Shown one piece after another: positions 32,882 to 44,467 of a stretch of 64,000 nt of DNA. The DNA lies in assembly GCA_025667525.1 (NCBI GenBank), contig CM046877.1, forward strand, positions 31,879,255-31,943,254, read 5' to 3'. The notes under the pieces were generated by a model. The model did not search any database, was not told the DNA's origin, and was given only the letters and a program-made list of their open reading frames with translations. The position numbers were made by a program, and so were the translations under genes. The stretch comes from Glebionis coronaria (lineage: Eukaryota; Streptophyta; Magnoliopsida; Asterales; Asteraceae). The first letter of the stretch is position 1. Every line of letters begins with the position of its first letter.

Positions 32882-35235
32882 CTATTCAGCTGATTCTTCT
32901 GCCAATTCTTTGCGAGTCGCTGGAGAGAATGATTTCATGCCAAGCTTGTCGATCAAAAACTCGATTCGTCCTCGATCTAAGGCTTTGGTGAACATATCTG
33001 CCAGCTGATACTCAGTAGTGACAAAATACAGCTCGATCACTCCGTTCTCCACCTGCTCTTTAATGAAATGGTAGCGAATGTCTATGTGCTTGGCCCGGGA
33101 GTGTTGAACATAGTTGCAGCAAAGGGCAATGGCGCTCTTGTTATCACAATACATCGGGATTTTGTTGAATCCCAAACCGTAGTCAGTTAATTGTGATCTC
33201 ATCCAAAGGACTTGAGCACAACAACTGGACATGGCGATGTATTCAGCCTCCGTGCTAGAAATTGCAGCCTTTTCTGCCTTTTTGAAGACCAACTGATCAA
33301 TCTGTCTCCAAGGAGTTGCACAGATCCAGAAGTGCTACGCCTCGTGTCTTGACACCCAGCATGATCGGCATCTGCGTATGATATTAAAGCAATAGAGGAA
33401 TCTTTCGGATACCATAGACCACGATGAAGTGTTCCTTTGAGATACCGAAAGATCCTTTTAACAACATGTAAGTGCTTTTCGGTAGGCCGAGCCTGATACC
33501 GGGCACACATGCATACGGCAAATTGCAAATCAGGCCTGCTAGCAGTCAGATATAGAAGGGTGCCGATCATCCCACGGTAAAGTTTTGGATCGACAATAGT
33601 CCCATTCCTATCTTCATCTAACTTGGATTTCTCCACCATTGGAGTGTCCACGGGGTCACAATTTTCAAAGTTATATTTCTTAAGAGATTCTAGAGCATAT
33701 TTGGATTGATTAATAAAGATGCCTCTGGGATTCTGAGAAATCTGTAATCCTAAGAAAAATGAAAATTTTCCCATCATTGACATCTGAAAGCATGTGGACA
33801 TTATCTTCTCAAAGCGTTTTGACAATTCTATGTTAGAGGCAGCAAATATTATATCATCAACATAAATTTGTACCAGTATCATGTCGTTGTCCTCCTTGAG
33901 AGTGAATAGAGTGGGGTCCACCTTGCCTTTGGAGAAGCCTTCCGAGATGAGATATGTTGAAAAGAGATCATACCACGCGCGTGGAGCTTGTTTCAACCCA
34001 TAGAGAGCCTTCTTAAGCTTGTACACATGATTAGGAAACTCCGTGTTAACGAACCCATCCGGCTGACTAACATAGACTTCTTCCCTTAGTTCACCATTCA
34101 AAAATGCCATCTTCACATCCATTTGATAGACGATCATGTTCATATGAGCAGCATACGCAAGGAATAGTCTAATAGCCTCCAATCTTGCAACAGGAGCAAA
34201 AGAATCTTCAAAGTCGATACCCAAGGCTTGTTTGTATCCTCTAGCAACCAATCTAGCCTTATTTTTCAATACTCCACCCATCTCATCGAGTTTCACCTTA
34301 TAAACCCACAAAAAAGTAAGGATGTTAACCTTGTCAGGGAGAGGAACTAATTCCCATACTTCAAGTCGTTGAAATTCATTTAGTTCCTCTTGCATGGCTT
34401 CAATCCAAGATGATTGAGTCATAGCATGTTGCCAGTTTTTAGGTTCAACTTCGGAGAGAAATGCATCAAAATAGCAATAGAGTGCACTCTCTTGTAATTG
34501 ATGGCGTGTAGAGACTGGTCGATCGAGACTTCCAATGACATTCCTAATTGGGTGATCTTTTGTCCATTTGGTGTTATGATTTTCAATCCGTGGTGGTCGG
34601 GAGTGAACAATTGAAGGAGCTTCTTCTGAGGTAGACGCGGCTGAAGGGTTTTCAGGGAACGGTATACCAAAGAAAGGAAGCTCTTTTAAGTGAGCATATT
34701 CCAAATCGTGATCAGTAGAATCCTCTTCCACATCATTAGGCACAAGTAGGGGTGACGATTCAGGTGTAGTTTGAGAATCACTTGGTAGAGGTGCATCCGG
34801 TTCAATGTTAATTGAAGATGCATTTGATAAAGCTTCATTAGTTGGAGCAACAACTTCAGGAATTGGAGCTATCACTACGGGTGCTGGAACTTCATCATTT
34901 GGAGGATCAAAGTATTCATCAAACAACGGTTGAAATAGTTTATCCCACTCGGGCCTTGTAGGTGGTAAAAATGATGTAGAAGTAGGATTATTGGGAACTA
35001 ATCCGGAACTAATAGCACCGGTTCCCATCTCGTGAAGCGCGGGTTCAGAGCTGCGTTGCTCAGAAGCCATCGCTGTCAGCTCATCGAAATCTGCGTCCAT
35101 AGTTTCTACGATCTTACCAAGACGACGGTTGTAAATTCGGTATGCTTTCTTGGAGGGTGAGTAACCAATGAAAATACCTATATCGGCTTTCGGTTGAAGC
35201 TTGCCCAAGTTCTCACTATTAATGTTTGGATACAA
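32882..35235 (-). pseudogene. Copia reverse transcriptase and RNase H
   Basis: The 678-codon frame 33199-35235 holds the end of integrase, a variable linker, reverse transcriptase (about residues 270-515, with [10 protein letters not shown] and the catalytic YVDD at 458-461) and the start of RNase H (DADHAG). A small frameshift near 33280 moves the rest ([18 protein letters not shown], ending at 32882) into another frame. The enzyme would copy element RNA into cDNA in the virus-like particle. Apart from the frameshift the domain is well preserved. Confidence 0.88.
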
Positions 35236-36347
35236 AGAGCACCAAACACATGAAAGAATGAAACATCGGGTTTACGATCATGTAGAAGCTCGTAAGGTGT
35301 TTTTCCATGGCGTTTCCGAATGATAGAGCGGTTTTGGGTGAAACATGCAGTAGATACAGCTTCTGCCCACAAGAACAATGGAGCGTTCGCATAAATTAGC
35401 ATAGTCCTAGCAGCTTCCATAAGCGTACGATTCCGTCTTTCAACGACACCGTTTTGTTGTGGAGTACGTGCAGCGGATGTTTCATGTGAAATACCAACTT
35501 CTTCATAGTAAGCACGAAGAGTCTGGTTGACGAACTCTGTTCCATTATCTGTACGAATACGGCGGACAGTAGTATTTAAACGTACCTGAATGAATTTCAG
35601 AAAAGTGATGATAGCCTTCGGTGCTTCATCCTTTGTACGTAGAAATCTAACCCATGTAAACCTGGAGAAATCATCCACAATAACAAGAATGAATTTCTTA
35701 CCGCTCACACTTTCAGTTCTCATTGGCCCACAAAGATCCATATGCAAAAGATGAAGTTTTTCTTGATTGGTGTCTTCAGCTTTGGGCTTTTATGATTTCT
35801 TGGTACTTTTCCCCCTTGAACACGCGGAACATAAATGATCCTTGTGAAATTTGAGCTTTGGAAGACCACGAACTAATTCGTTTTTAGCCAGATGATTAAT
35901 AGCATCAAAGTTGAGATGAGATAATCTGCGATGCCATAACCATGACTTGGTCTTAGATGCTTTGGAGAGAAGACATACTGGAGAAGCGGCCATCATGTCT
36001 TGTAGGGACAACGTATAAAGATTTGCACCACGAGATCCCTTCAACAAATCTTTTCCTTCCAAATTGCGGATGAAACAAGTATGTTGTCGAAAAGCAACCT
36101 CTAGGTTGGAATCACAAAACTGTCCTACTGAAAATAAGTTATGACCAAGACCTTCTACATAGTATACCCTTGAAATCGTAACGTTTCCAATCTGATATTC
36201 ACCATACCCCATTATCTTTGCAATATGATCATTACCGAATTTAACCGTTCCAAGAAACTTGCTGACGAAATTTCGGAGCATCGAGCGATCTCCGGTCATA
36301 TGCTTTGAACAACCGGAGTCCAAATACCAGAGGATGATTTGGACCAC
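35178..36347 (-). pseudogene. Copia protease and integrase
   Basis: The protease starts with the aspartic site LDSGCSKHMTGD. The integrase follows with the HHCC zinc site (WHRRLSHLN...CSACSRGKS) and the catalytic core (MDLCGP, RTDNGTEF, PQQNGVVERRNR). An in-frame TAA near 35790 separates the zinc site from the core. A one-base deletion near 35225 (family VFGALC segment) shifts into the reverse transcriptase frame. At the 5' side a frameshift near 36330 separates it from gag. Confidence 0.88.
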
Positions 36348-39300
36348 CTGAAAATATCACCAGACAAGGACAATGTAGAGGTATCGGAATCTGAATGTTC
36401 CTTGTTATTAGCAGGTACAGATTTAATAATCTTAGATTTGCTAACTTTAGGCTTCTTAGATTTCCTAGCCTTCTTCTTCCTAGTCGGTGGTGTAGATTCT
36501 AGTTGGCTTAAATCCTGAGGTATTTCTTCACTGATAGGCACTATAGTGGGGGCTGACCTAATTAAAGGGCGCTGTTTCCATACTTTAGTGCTAGTGTGCC
36601 TAACTAAAGGACGCTCAGACCTAACCTCAATGGATGCATTCCTAGTTAAAGGGCACATTTTTCCATCTAATGTAAAGGTCCTACCAGTGGGACGCCATTG
36701 CCAGCCAACTTGGGCACGAGTTCTACCAGTTGGCTTCCATTCAAGATCATTCCTAATGGCCTTCATTTCATTCACATGATCAATAAGACACAAATCATGA
36801 CGTTGGGAAAACATACATTCATTACAATTCTAACATTTCAAATCAGAATTCACGAATGGTTTAGGCTTCTGCACAGGCGCAGAGATTTTAGTCTTAGCAA
36901 CATGATTCTTTTTATTTAAATCTGACTTAACATTCCTATGGTGAGCTTCTACTTTCTTCTTGTTGGTACTACTAGTGGAGGGCTTGATCTTATCTTTCTT
37001 GAGTGGCGATCCTTTAGCCTTAGTAGACTCTTTTACTCCTGTAGAAGACAAAGTGGGAACATTAGCAACATATTTTAAAGGTGCCTTACTTGATGGTGCC
37101 AATGACGGTTTTGCTCCTGGGGTCTTATTGAATGGAGTTACAGCAATGGGTCGATTAGTGAGTAGTGCGGAACCTGGTTTACCTATGTATTGCAAATACG
37201 CTAAGCAGTATTGAATTCGCTTAATATATTCATGAGCTGAATAATAGTAGCTACTTGAGGGATCTAAGGCATAAAGATCGTCTAAAATATCCCTAACAAG
37301 ATCTACATGCTTAATGGCATTCCTCATATAATCATCATAGGTAACCGGGTTGTTCTTATGGAGCGGGTTCTTATAAAGCACTACTGACTTGGTTGTTGGA
37401 GCACTAGAGGACGGTGCAGAGTTGGTAGCTAAGTTATTAACAGCTTCTTGTCGGGTGAGAAGAAGTGTCTCCTTTAACTCGGCCAAAACCATGTTTTTAT
37501 CAATGAGCAGGATGTTTAAGTCATAGATTTCCTCACATTTTTGGTTCAATTGTTCAACATAAGATTGTTGCTGTGCCGCATTAAAAGCGAAGCGTTCTTC
37601 TAGTGAACCATAAAGTTTGGACATTCCCTGTCTTGCATGATCCATCTCCCCTAGAATAGACGAAAGTCTAATTTCTAAGTCCTGGTTTTTATACTCTGCA
37701 GCCTCTAGTTCCAATTTTAGTGTTTCATTTGATGACACATCTATTTTTAATCTCATTATTTCTTCCTCTAATGCCTTAACTATTGCAATCATCTTGTCAC
37801 TCGTCTCAACACTGTTTTCACAACCATTTGTTATCAAAAGATCTTCATTTTGAGTTTGTTGTTTTAATTCTAAAGATATACAATGTTGTTCAAGTTGATT
37901 AAAGCGTTTTGAAAGTAAATTGTAAGAATCTTGTAGCTTCAAAAACTCAGCGTTAGATTCGTGACAAGAATGATTATCTACCTCATTTATAGTATCAGCA
38001 ACATTTACAGAGAGATCACACCCATCATCACATATATTCACAGCATCACAATTAATCATAGCGGATGTAAGCTCATTCGAATAATTAACATTTACAACAG
38101 TAAGCACATCACATGAAATTACTTGGGACAAGAATCGGTCATATTCGGATAAAGTCTTTTCCTTTTCAATTAGTTGTAGTTCGTAAGCGGTGTCCATTTC
38201 ATAAAACACTTTTTGAACTTCTCCAATTTCAAATTCAAGATTTTCTTTAAGAGATGCAAAACTTCCTTTTAGACTTTCGACAAACGGATTGATCTCATTT
38301 TTAAACACCTCGTTCATGTGTTCGAAAGCCCATTCTCCGGCGTTTAAACCATTTGAAGTCGTACATTCCCGGATGACCTTGTCAAAACTAACAAAGTATT
38401 GATTAATCTCTTGCAAGTTTAACCATACAGTGCTAACAGGTGGAAGATCCTTTGGAATTTCCTTAGGTCCTTCCATTTTGACAAGTGTAGGAAGTGTACT
38501 AGGGTTTTCTTCATCTAACATGTAGGTTGGTGCTGTAATAAGATCTTTGTCCATATGGAAGCGAATTCTAAAATCCGTTTTAGCAAGCTCCTGATTCATT
38601 TTAAAATAATCACAATCGGAATATTTTGCCGAGTTGTATGACCGATTCTCATCAACTAGATCCTTATTTGTGCGATCCTCGAACATAACAATCGGGTCTA
38701 AGACCAATCCTAATTGGGTTGCATTATAAAGTCTTGGACTATGGATAAGAGCTTGTTTTGCATACTGTGGGTTAGGGGGAAGGCCTTTTTGACGCGATAA
38801 GTTAAATTCTATAAACGAAGCATCAAATAAGTGCACTAGTTGAGAGGCAGCGTATTGTCTTAAAAGCAAATAATCTAGACTTCTAATCTTATTAGCCGCA
38901 TTAATTTCCATTTCATTCTTCTTAGACTCGAGTAATTCAAAATCCGTTTGAAGTTTTTGAAAATTAGTGACCACTAACTCTTTTTCTTTAAGTTCGTTAG
39001 AAAGATCTGCTCTTAAGGTTTCAATTTCTTGCAAATGACCCATTTGTTTATTTCAAAAATGATCATATTCGGGATTTGTTAGTACACTAGACGAAGGCAC
39101 TAATTCCAGAGTTTGAACTTTCTCGTTGCTTAAGGCAAGCTCATCAGACAAATTCTTATTCTTAGCTATGGTTTCTAAGAGTGCAGCATTCATTTGGCTA
39201 AGTAATGTAGCAGGAACCATGACCAAATATTGTTGAGCAGGAGTATGCGTATGCGAAATGACTCCCGGTTGTGCTTCACTCAAAGTCTGGGGACTCACAT

Positions 39301-39466
39301 TGATATTACTATCATTGATTATCTCCTCATTTGAACGACTCACTACCGAAGACTCATTCGAATCAGCACTCTCTTGCACAACTTGATGTGGTTGAATACT
39401 ATTATCAGTGGTATTATTAGGTACCTCAGATATTTTATCTGACCCATAGCTAGAGAGAGTTGCCAT
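36296..39466 (-). pseudogene. Gag-side extension with long coiled coil, function unknown
   Basis: One frame interrupted by stops near 39053 (TGA) and 36830 (TAG). The central 737-codon stretch (36830-39043) is acidic and rich in Glu, Leu, Lys and Asn heptad-like segments (for example ~380-560), then a basic Ser/Thr/Lys-rich tail (~620-737). Beyond the second stop comes a Cys/His cluster of the type CxxC..C..H..C, then WKPTGR/WRPTGR repeats and a lysine-rich stretch (about 36400-36700). In related copia elements such regions sit between the first zinc knuckle and protease. The role may be structural, but I do not know it. Confidence 0.7.
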
Positions 39467-39544
39467 GAGAGCGGCCTGAGGAGATTGAAGATCATCGCAG
39501 TCTGAATCATAAGCATCAAGATCATCTGCTTGGTATGCTGCATT

Positions 39545-41245
39545 CTATGTAGTGACAACGTCTTGTTCACCAATCCCTGGATCAGCAAGAAATGCAAGCT
39601 CCTCTTCATCAAGTTCCCTTCCTTGTGCCTGAGCGTTGACCAGATAAATCTTCTCTGCAAACCATTGACCATCCCTTCTCCTCTTGGGTTTCTTGCAATC
39701 CCTGGACATGTGACCTTCTTCCTTGCAGTTGTAGCATGTAATCATTCTCAACTTGCCTGTGGAATTAGCCCGTGGAGGAGTGTTGACCATTGGAGCAGGA
39801 TTGACCGTGCGTGCATTGGTGGTTGATGTAGTAGGTCTCCCCTGATAAGGTTGAATAGGTTGAACCATCACCCTTCCATTCTCAATAGTAGCTTGTTGGC
39901 GAGAATTGGATGAATTCCTCAGCTGATTGTTAGTAGGAGCTGATCCTCTAAATCCTCGTTTGCTTAGTGTCCTTGTGAGATAAGCATACATAGTGGCTAA
40001 CACTTCAACTGGGTCAGTTCCTTGTTTGAATTCATGAATGGGAACTTCATCATCATCACAATACATTGCTTGGTCTTGTTGAGTTGCATAAGCACTAGAA
40101 GGAATACTCATGTGGTCAGTGTAGCTTGTTGGATATGCTGCAGTCTCTTGATAAGAAGAATATGGAGACTGAGCATAAGGTGCAATGCTTGCTGGGTGAG
40201 GTTGTGAAGCATATTGTGATGAAGGTGCACTAAACCGATATTGTTGCTGATGTGAGGTGGGTGGTTGCGGTAGAATCTAATATTGGGGGAAGCTTGGTGT
40301 CATGTAAGGTGATGGATGAAAGGCTTGGTGTCCCAAGATATAAGGAGTGTTGTTGTGTGACAAGCTTGGTTGATTCGCCACCAATGCTAAAGAATCTGGA
40401 TACATACCTCGAGGCGAACGGTGCATAATCACGTGTTTCTCATGCTGCTGAAGAAAAGCATAGAGTTGATCCAAATTGCACTTATGCAGATCCCTGGTTA
40501 ACTTAACTTCGGTAATGTACTCACCCCATTCAGCTTGAGGTAAAGTATTCAAGAATTTGGTGTTAACCTGGAATGGAGCAATCACGAGATTGTATACGTT
40601 CAGATCATTCATGAGAGTTGTGAATCTGAAGTAATAATCGTAAAGCGTTTCCCCTGGGCTGTACGTGAATCTATCAAATAGATCATACAACTGACATTCC
40701 CTTTCCTGTTTAGTCAGAGACGTACCTTGTAGCAACACCTTTAGACGTTCCCATAAATCCTTTGCAACCGTATACTGACTTACCATCCGATAGATATCAT
40801 GTGGAAGAGCTTGGAGAATGGTTTGAAGAGCCTTTTCGTCTGCATCTGCAACAAGTTGTTGAGCTGGTGTGAGTTCTTCAAATTCTCTTGGTCGAGTCAC
40901 ATTGTTAACCACGATGGTACCATAGTCAAGTGGACCATTTAGAATTGACTGAACCATAAGCCTCCCATATACAGGTTTTCCCTTAAGGTAAGACATCATC
41001 CGGCCTTGCCATGCTTCAAAAACTTCTTTGATGAGCATTGGAGGGCGATTATCCGTTCCCGTAATGACGGAAATATCCGTAAGTGATGTCATCTGAGGCA
41101 TTACTGAATTCGGATTCATTTTGTTCACTTCAAAGAGACAAAGATTATCGGTTGATCGAGCAGTGAAGTAAAGCTTGTGAATTGTGTTGAGTTTTTGTTG
41201 TAAGAAACCAAGATTAAATCCTCTAAAAAATCGTCGAAAAAACAA
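39545..41245 (-). pseudogene. Copia gag (capsid and zinc knuckle)
   Basis: The likely start is the Met at ~41119 (MNPNSVMPQM). The capsid region (to 40277) carries the UBN2/RVT-type gag pattern (AWQGRMMSYLKG, LWERLKVLLQGTSLTKQE, LYDYYFRFTTLMNDL). An in-frame TAG at 40277 interrupts it. The same frame continues to a CCHC knuckle, CYNCKEEGHMSRDC (~39725), then a second TAG at 39545. Both TAG codons lie where Gln is the likely ancestral residue. Gag would package element RNA. Confidence 0.85.
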
Positions 41246-41261
41246 GTAAAATATCCCTTGA

Positions 41262-41650
41262 TTCGGAACTTTTGTTGATTCGGAAGTGTTGATTCGGAAG
41301 ATTTTGGCTTGGAATACCTTGATTCGGAACTTTTCGTTCGGAAGATTTGATCCGGAACTTTCCCTTGATCCGGAACTTTCCTTTGATCCGGAACTTTCCT
41401 TTGATCCGGAACTTTCCTTGATCCGAAACTTTCCTTGATCCGGAACTTTTGGTTTGGAACTTCTTGATCCGGAACTTTTGTTGATCCGGAACTTTTGGTT
41501 CGGAACTTTTGGTTCGGAACTTTTGTTGATCCGGAACTTTCCTTGATCCGGAACTTTTGGTTCGGAACTTCTTGATCCGGAACTTTTTTATTGATCCGGA
41601 ACTTTTGGTTCGGGACTTTTGTTGATCCGGAACTTTTTGGTTCGGAACTT
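41262..41650 (-). repeat. Leader minisatellite of the SIRE-like element
   Basis: About 22 units of 14-19 bp with core gatccggaacttt (variants ggttcggaacttt, gattcggaag) lie between gag and the 5' LTR. The core overlaps that of the 27-bp minisatellite in the post-pol region. Confidence 0.85.
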
Positions 41651-41913
41651 TACTGGGAAACAGAAGGTTGTTCGAGTGAACAGTCGACTATGAATATGAA
41701 GATTAAACCCAGATTTTTACCAAATAACCCAAAAAGTTTTGTGATTTCTACAATAATAAGTAAAAACTAATACTTATCTACTAATCTCAATCACAAAAAC
41801 ACCAAAAACTCCAAGAATCAAGATGGATCTTCTTAAAGAACACTAATACAATCAAAAACTAAAAAACAACATAAATCATTACCTTAAATCACCCCATAGC
41901 TCTTGATACCAAA

Positions 41914-42234
41914 TGTAGAATATTGATAACCTATGAATCTATGAAGTGGGTTGAAGATTCCTAGAGAGAGAAACTAGAGAGAGAAAGTGAGAGAGAAACT
42001 ATGTGTATTTTATTCAAATGAAAGTAGGGAATCAACAACAACCAACCCCTTTCCATGGTGGAAAGGGGTATTTATATCCAAGGCCATTATTTGGGCTTGG
42101 GCCGACCCATGACAAGCCCATGGGTCGGTTTCTTACTTAACTTAATAAGTAACACTAACTACGAGCTATTACAACATTAATAATATTGTAGAGTGACCGA
42201 TACTTCTAATATACGTAAAAACGTATTTCTAACA
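41914..42234 (-). repeat. 5' LTR of the SIRE-like element (right)
   Basis: 321 bp. Differs from the left LTR at about two positions (c/t near 42158, g/a near 42190 by my reading). The primer-binding site lies two bases inside at 41899-41911. Confidence 0.92.
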
Positions 42235-42239
42235 CAAAC

Positions 42240-43050
42240 TCATTAAATAAAGTACAAATCTTGATTTTGAATTATTCGTCTTAAAAATTAAAAGTTTTGT
42301 ATTTTTTCGATGTATTATGGATTAGATTTTCCGAAAGTACAAGTCGTTTTTGGATAAAATTTGCAAAAGTATAGCTTTTCGAGTTTTTGTTTTTTTTGGC
42401 AAAATTGGAATATTAGGTTCGAAGGTGAAATAAACGATCAAAGGCGGGCGAAACTGCAGAACCTCCTCTTTCGAAAAAATAACTGAAATTCCTCTTTCGA
42501 CAAAATTCCTCTCGGCAGAATTTCTCTCCGCGAAATTCCCCTTTCGGCGAAATTCTTCGCGGGGAAATTTTTCTCAGAGAAATTCCTCTCGCAGAAATTC
42601 CTCTTTCGACAAAATTCCTCTCAACGAAATAACATTTTATCTTACGGCGAGATACTAAGTTTGCACAACGGCGAAATAATAAATTGTTAAGAGAGACGAA
42701 ATTTTTTCATACTCACGTTTGAGCCGTAACCACCATCACACTTGACTCCGGATCACTAATTCAAAAAAAAAAAGTTCAAATTATTTAGGCCAAGTAAAAT
42801 TTAATTTTTTCTATAGGCTTTTTAGGTTATTTCTACTACAATTTTAAATTTTGATAATATGTTAAAATTTTTGGGCCAAAATTCAAATCTTTCGAGCATT
42901 AAATTTGGCGGGAAATTTTGAGAATTTTCATCATTAACCACAATTCATCACAATATATCTACTAAAGATCCGTACTCTATTCACAACATATCTTTTTAAA
43001 GATCTGAAAAATCATTCTTTCTCTTCATATCCGTTTAGATGGACTTGATC
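42240..43050 (+). other. Copia leader of block copy 2
   Basis: Collinear with 7600-8430. Holds the degenerate gaaattcctctttcgg repeats at ~42470-42630. No gene is seen. Confidence 0.6.
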
Positions 43051-44467
43051 CAATAAATGTACTACAATAGTCATAATGACTTGTCAAGGAATTTTGTGAG
43101 TGCCACTGATGCATCTTTTAAACGACATGAAATGATATTTGAAGAAGTCAGCTCAAGTCATTCAACAAATGTCAACACAACGGATTCGATGACAACAACG
43201 CCAATGAATGAGGTGAAAAAGAGAAAATGCAAACTCCAGAAATTCAGACAAATACTGAGATTACAATCAGTAACCTATTATGAAAAGCAACTTGGATTCT
43301 AAAACCAAAGATGTTCATGCAATGAAACATAAGATGTCAAAATCAAAAGAACAATGCATGGATAACTTCAGATCATTCTACTCACACATTCAGACTCTTA
43401 CAAATGAAGATTTAAGAGACACTCACACATTATATGTTCCATAATTCGAAGAGATCACCTGAGTAATGTAAAGAAGTCTATTGCTGAAAGAACACATCAT
43501 AAACAACAATTTGAAAGAAGGGTGAATAAAAGACTGGTGCAGACGAACGAGAGTAATGTCGATAATCGTAAAGCATTATATGCTTGTTCTATTGCTACAG
43601 AAAGAAGTGGAACATATTCTAGAAAGCAGGGTACCAACAACGACTCAAGTAATGATTCAGATGATGTGAATATTAAACCCATATATGACGATAAGCCAAT
43701 GGGTGAGGTACAATTAACTGTTGCATATGATATCTATGTTGATGATCATCAACTTACAAAGCAATCTAAAACCAGTTATGGGAGTAAGAGTGACCAAGAT
43801 GTCGAACATAATATTGCTAATCAATCATATCAATATCTCGAGTTTAAAAATATTTCTCTCAAAAACACCATTGCCCAACTTCAAAAAGGTTTTTATAAAA
43901 TGAAAGCACATTGTGTAAACCTTGAACTTAAATGTCACAATCAAGCTTTAAAAGAAGGTCATAATGGTTGATTTTTAAAATGAAACACGTAATAAAGCAA
44001 AGTTTAAACATGACATACATGTAATTGAAACCATTAACATCGAATTGGAACAACGTGTCGTTGAATTACGTAAACAAAATGAGGATTTAATCAAGTAAAA
44101 TGTGATAGTGAAACAATATTTCCAAGATTTGCGCGACTCGATGAACAGAGCTCATGCTAAGACTATAAATTAGACAACTTATTTGGTTGCTCAAAATGCT
44201 AAGATTAAAGATTAAATTCAAGAAAGGGTTTTTGCAACATCTGCATTGAAAAATTAATTAATGAAGTTAAAAGGAAATTGTGTAGATACTAAGTTTGCTA
44301 AATAGTCAATCTGGGAAACCTCCTTCATAACCATTTAGAAACCGCTTAGTTTCTCGGAAACCGAATGCGTTAAATCATAACAACCTCAAACATTGAACCA
44401 AGGTTTGCCTCCCAAGTTTATGTGAGTCGTAATTTGTCCAAACCAGTCACTCCACAATCTAGACCCT
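43050..44467 (+). pseudogene. Copia gag-extension remnant, block copy 2, 5' part
   Basis: Same segments as copy 1. The 43057-43302 frame opens with YYNSHNDLSRNFVSATDASFK; 43522-43971 contains NVDNRKALYACSIATERSGT and IKPIYDDKPMGEVQ and is longer and better kept than in copy 1. It ends at the target duplication ACCCT (44463-44467) of the Athila insertion and continues at 58970. Confidence 0.7.

Larger units (their letters stand above)
28823..42234 (-). mobile_element. SIRE-like Ty1/copia element, young but defective
   Basis: 13.4 kb. The 321-bp LTRs (28823-29143 and 41914-42234) start TGTAGAATATTG and end TTTCTAACA and differ at about two sites. Perfect duplications CAAAC lie at 28818-28822 and 42235-42239. 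On the minus strand the primer-binding site (TGGTATCAAGAGC, 41899-41911) adjoins the right LTR, and a purine tract (TTAGGGGGAGAT, ~29144-29155) adjoins the left one. Coding order gag, coiled-coil extension, protease, integrase, reverse transcriptase, RNase H is copia order. The SIRE/Maximus assignment rests on the long gag side, the long post-pol region and my memory of reverse transcriptase motifs. Confidence 0.92.
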
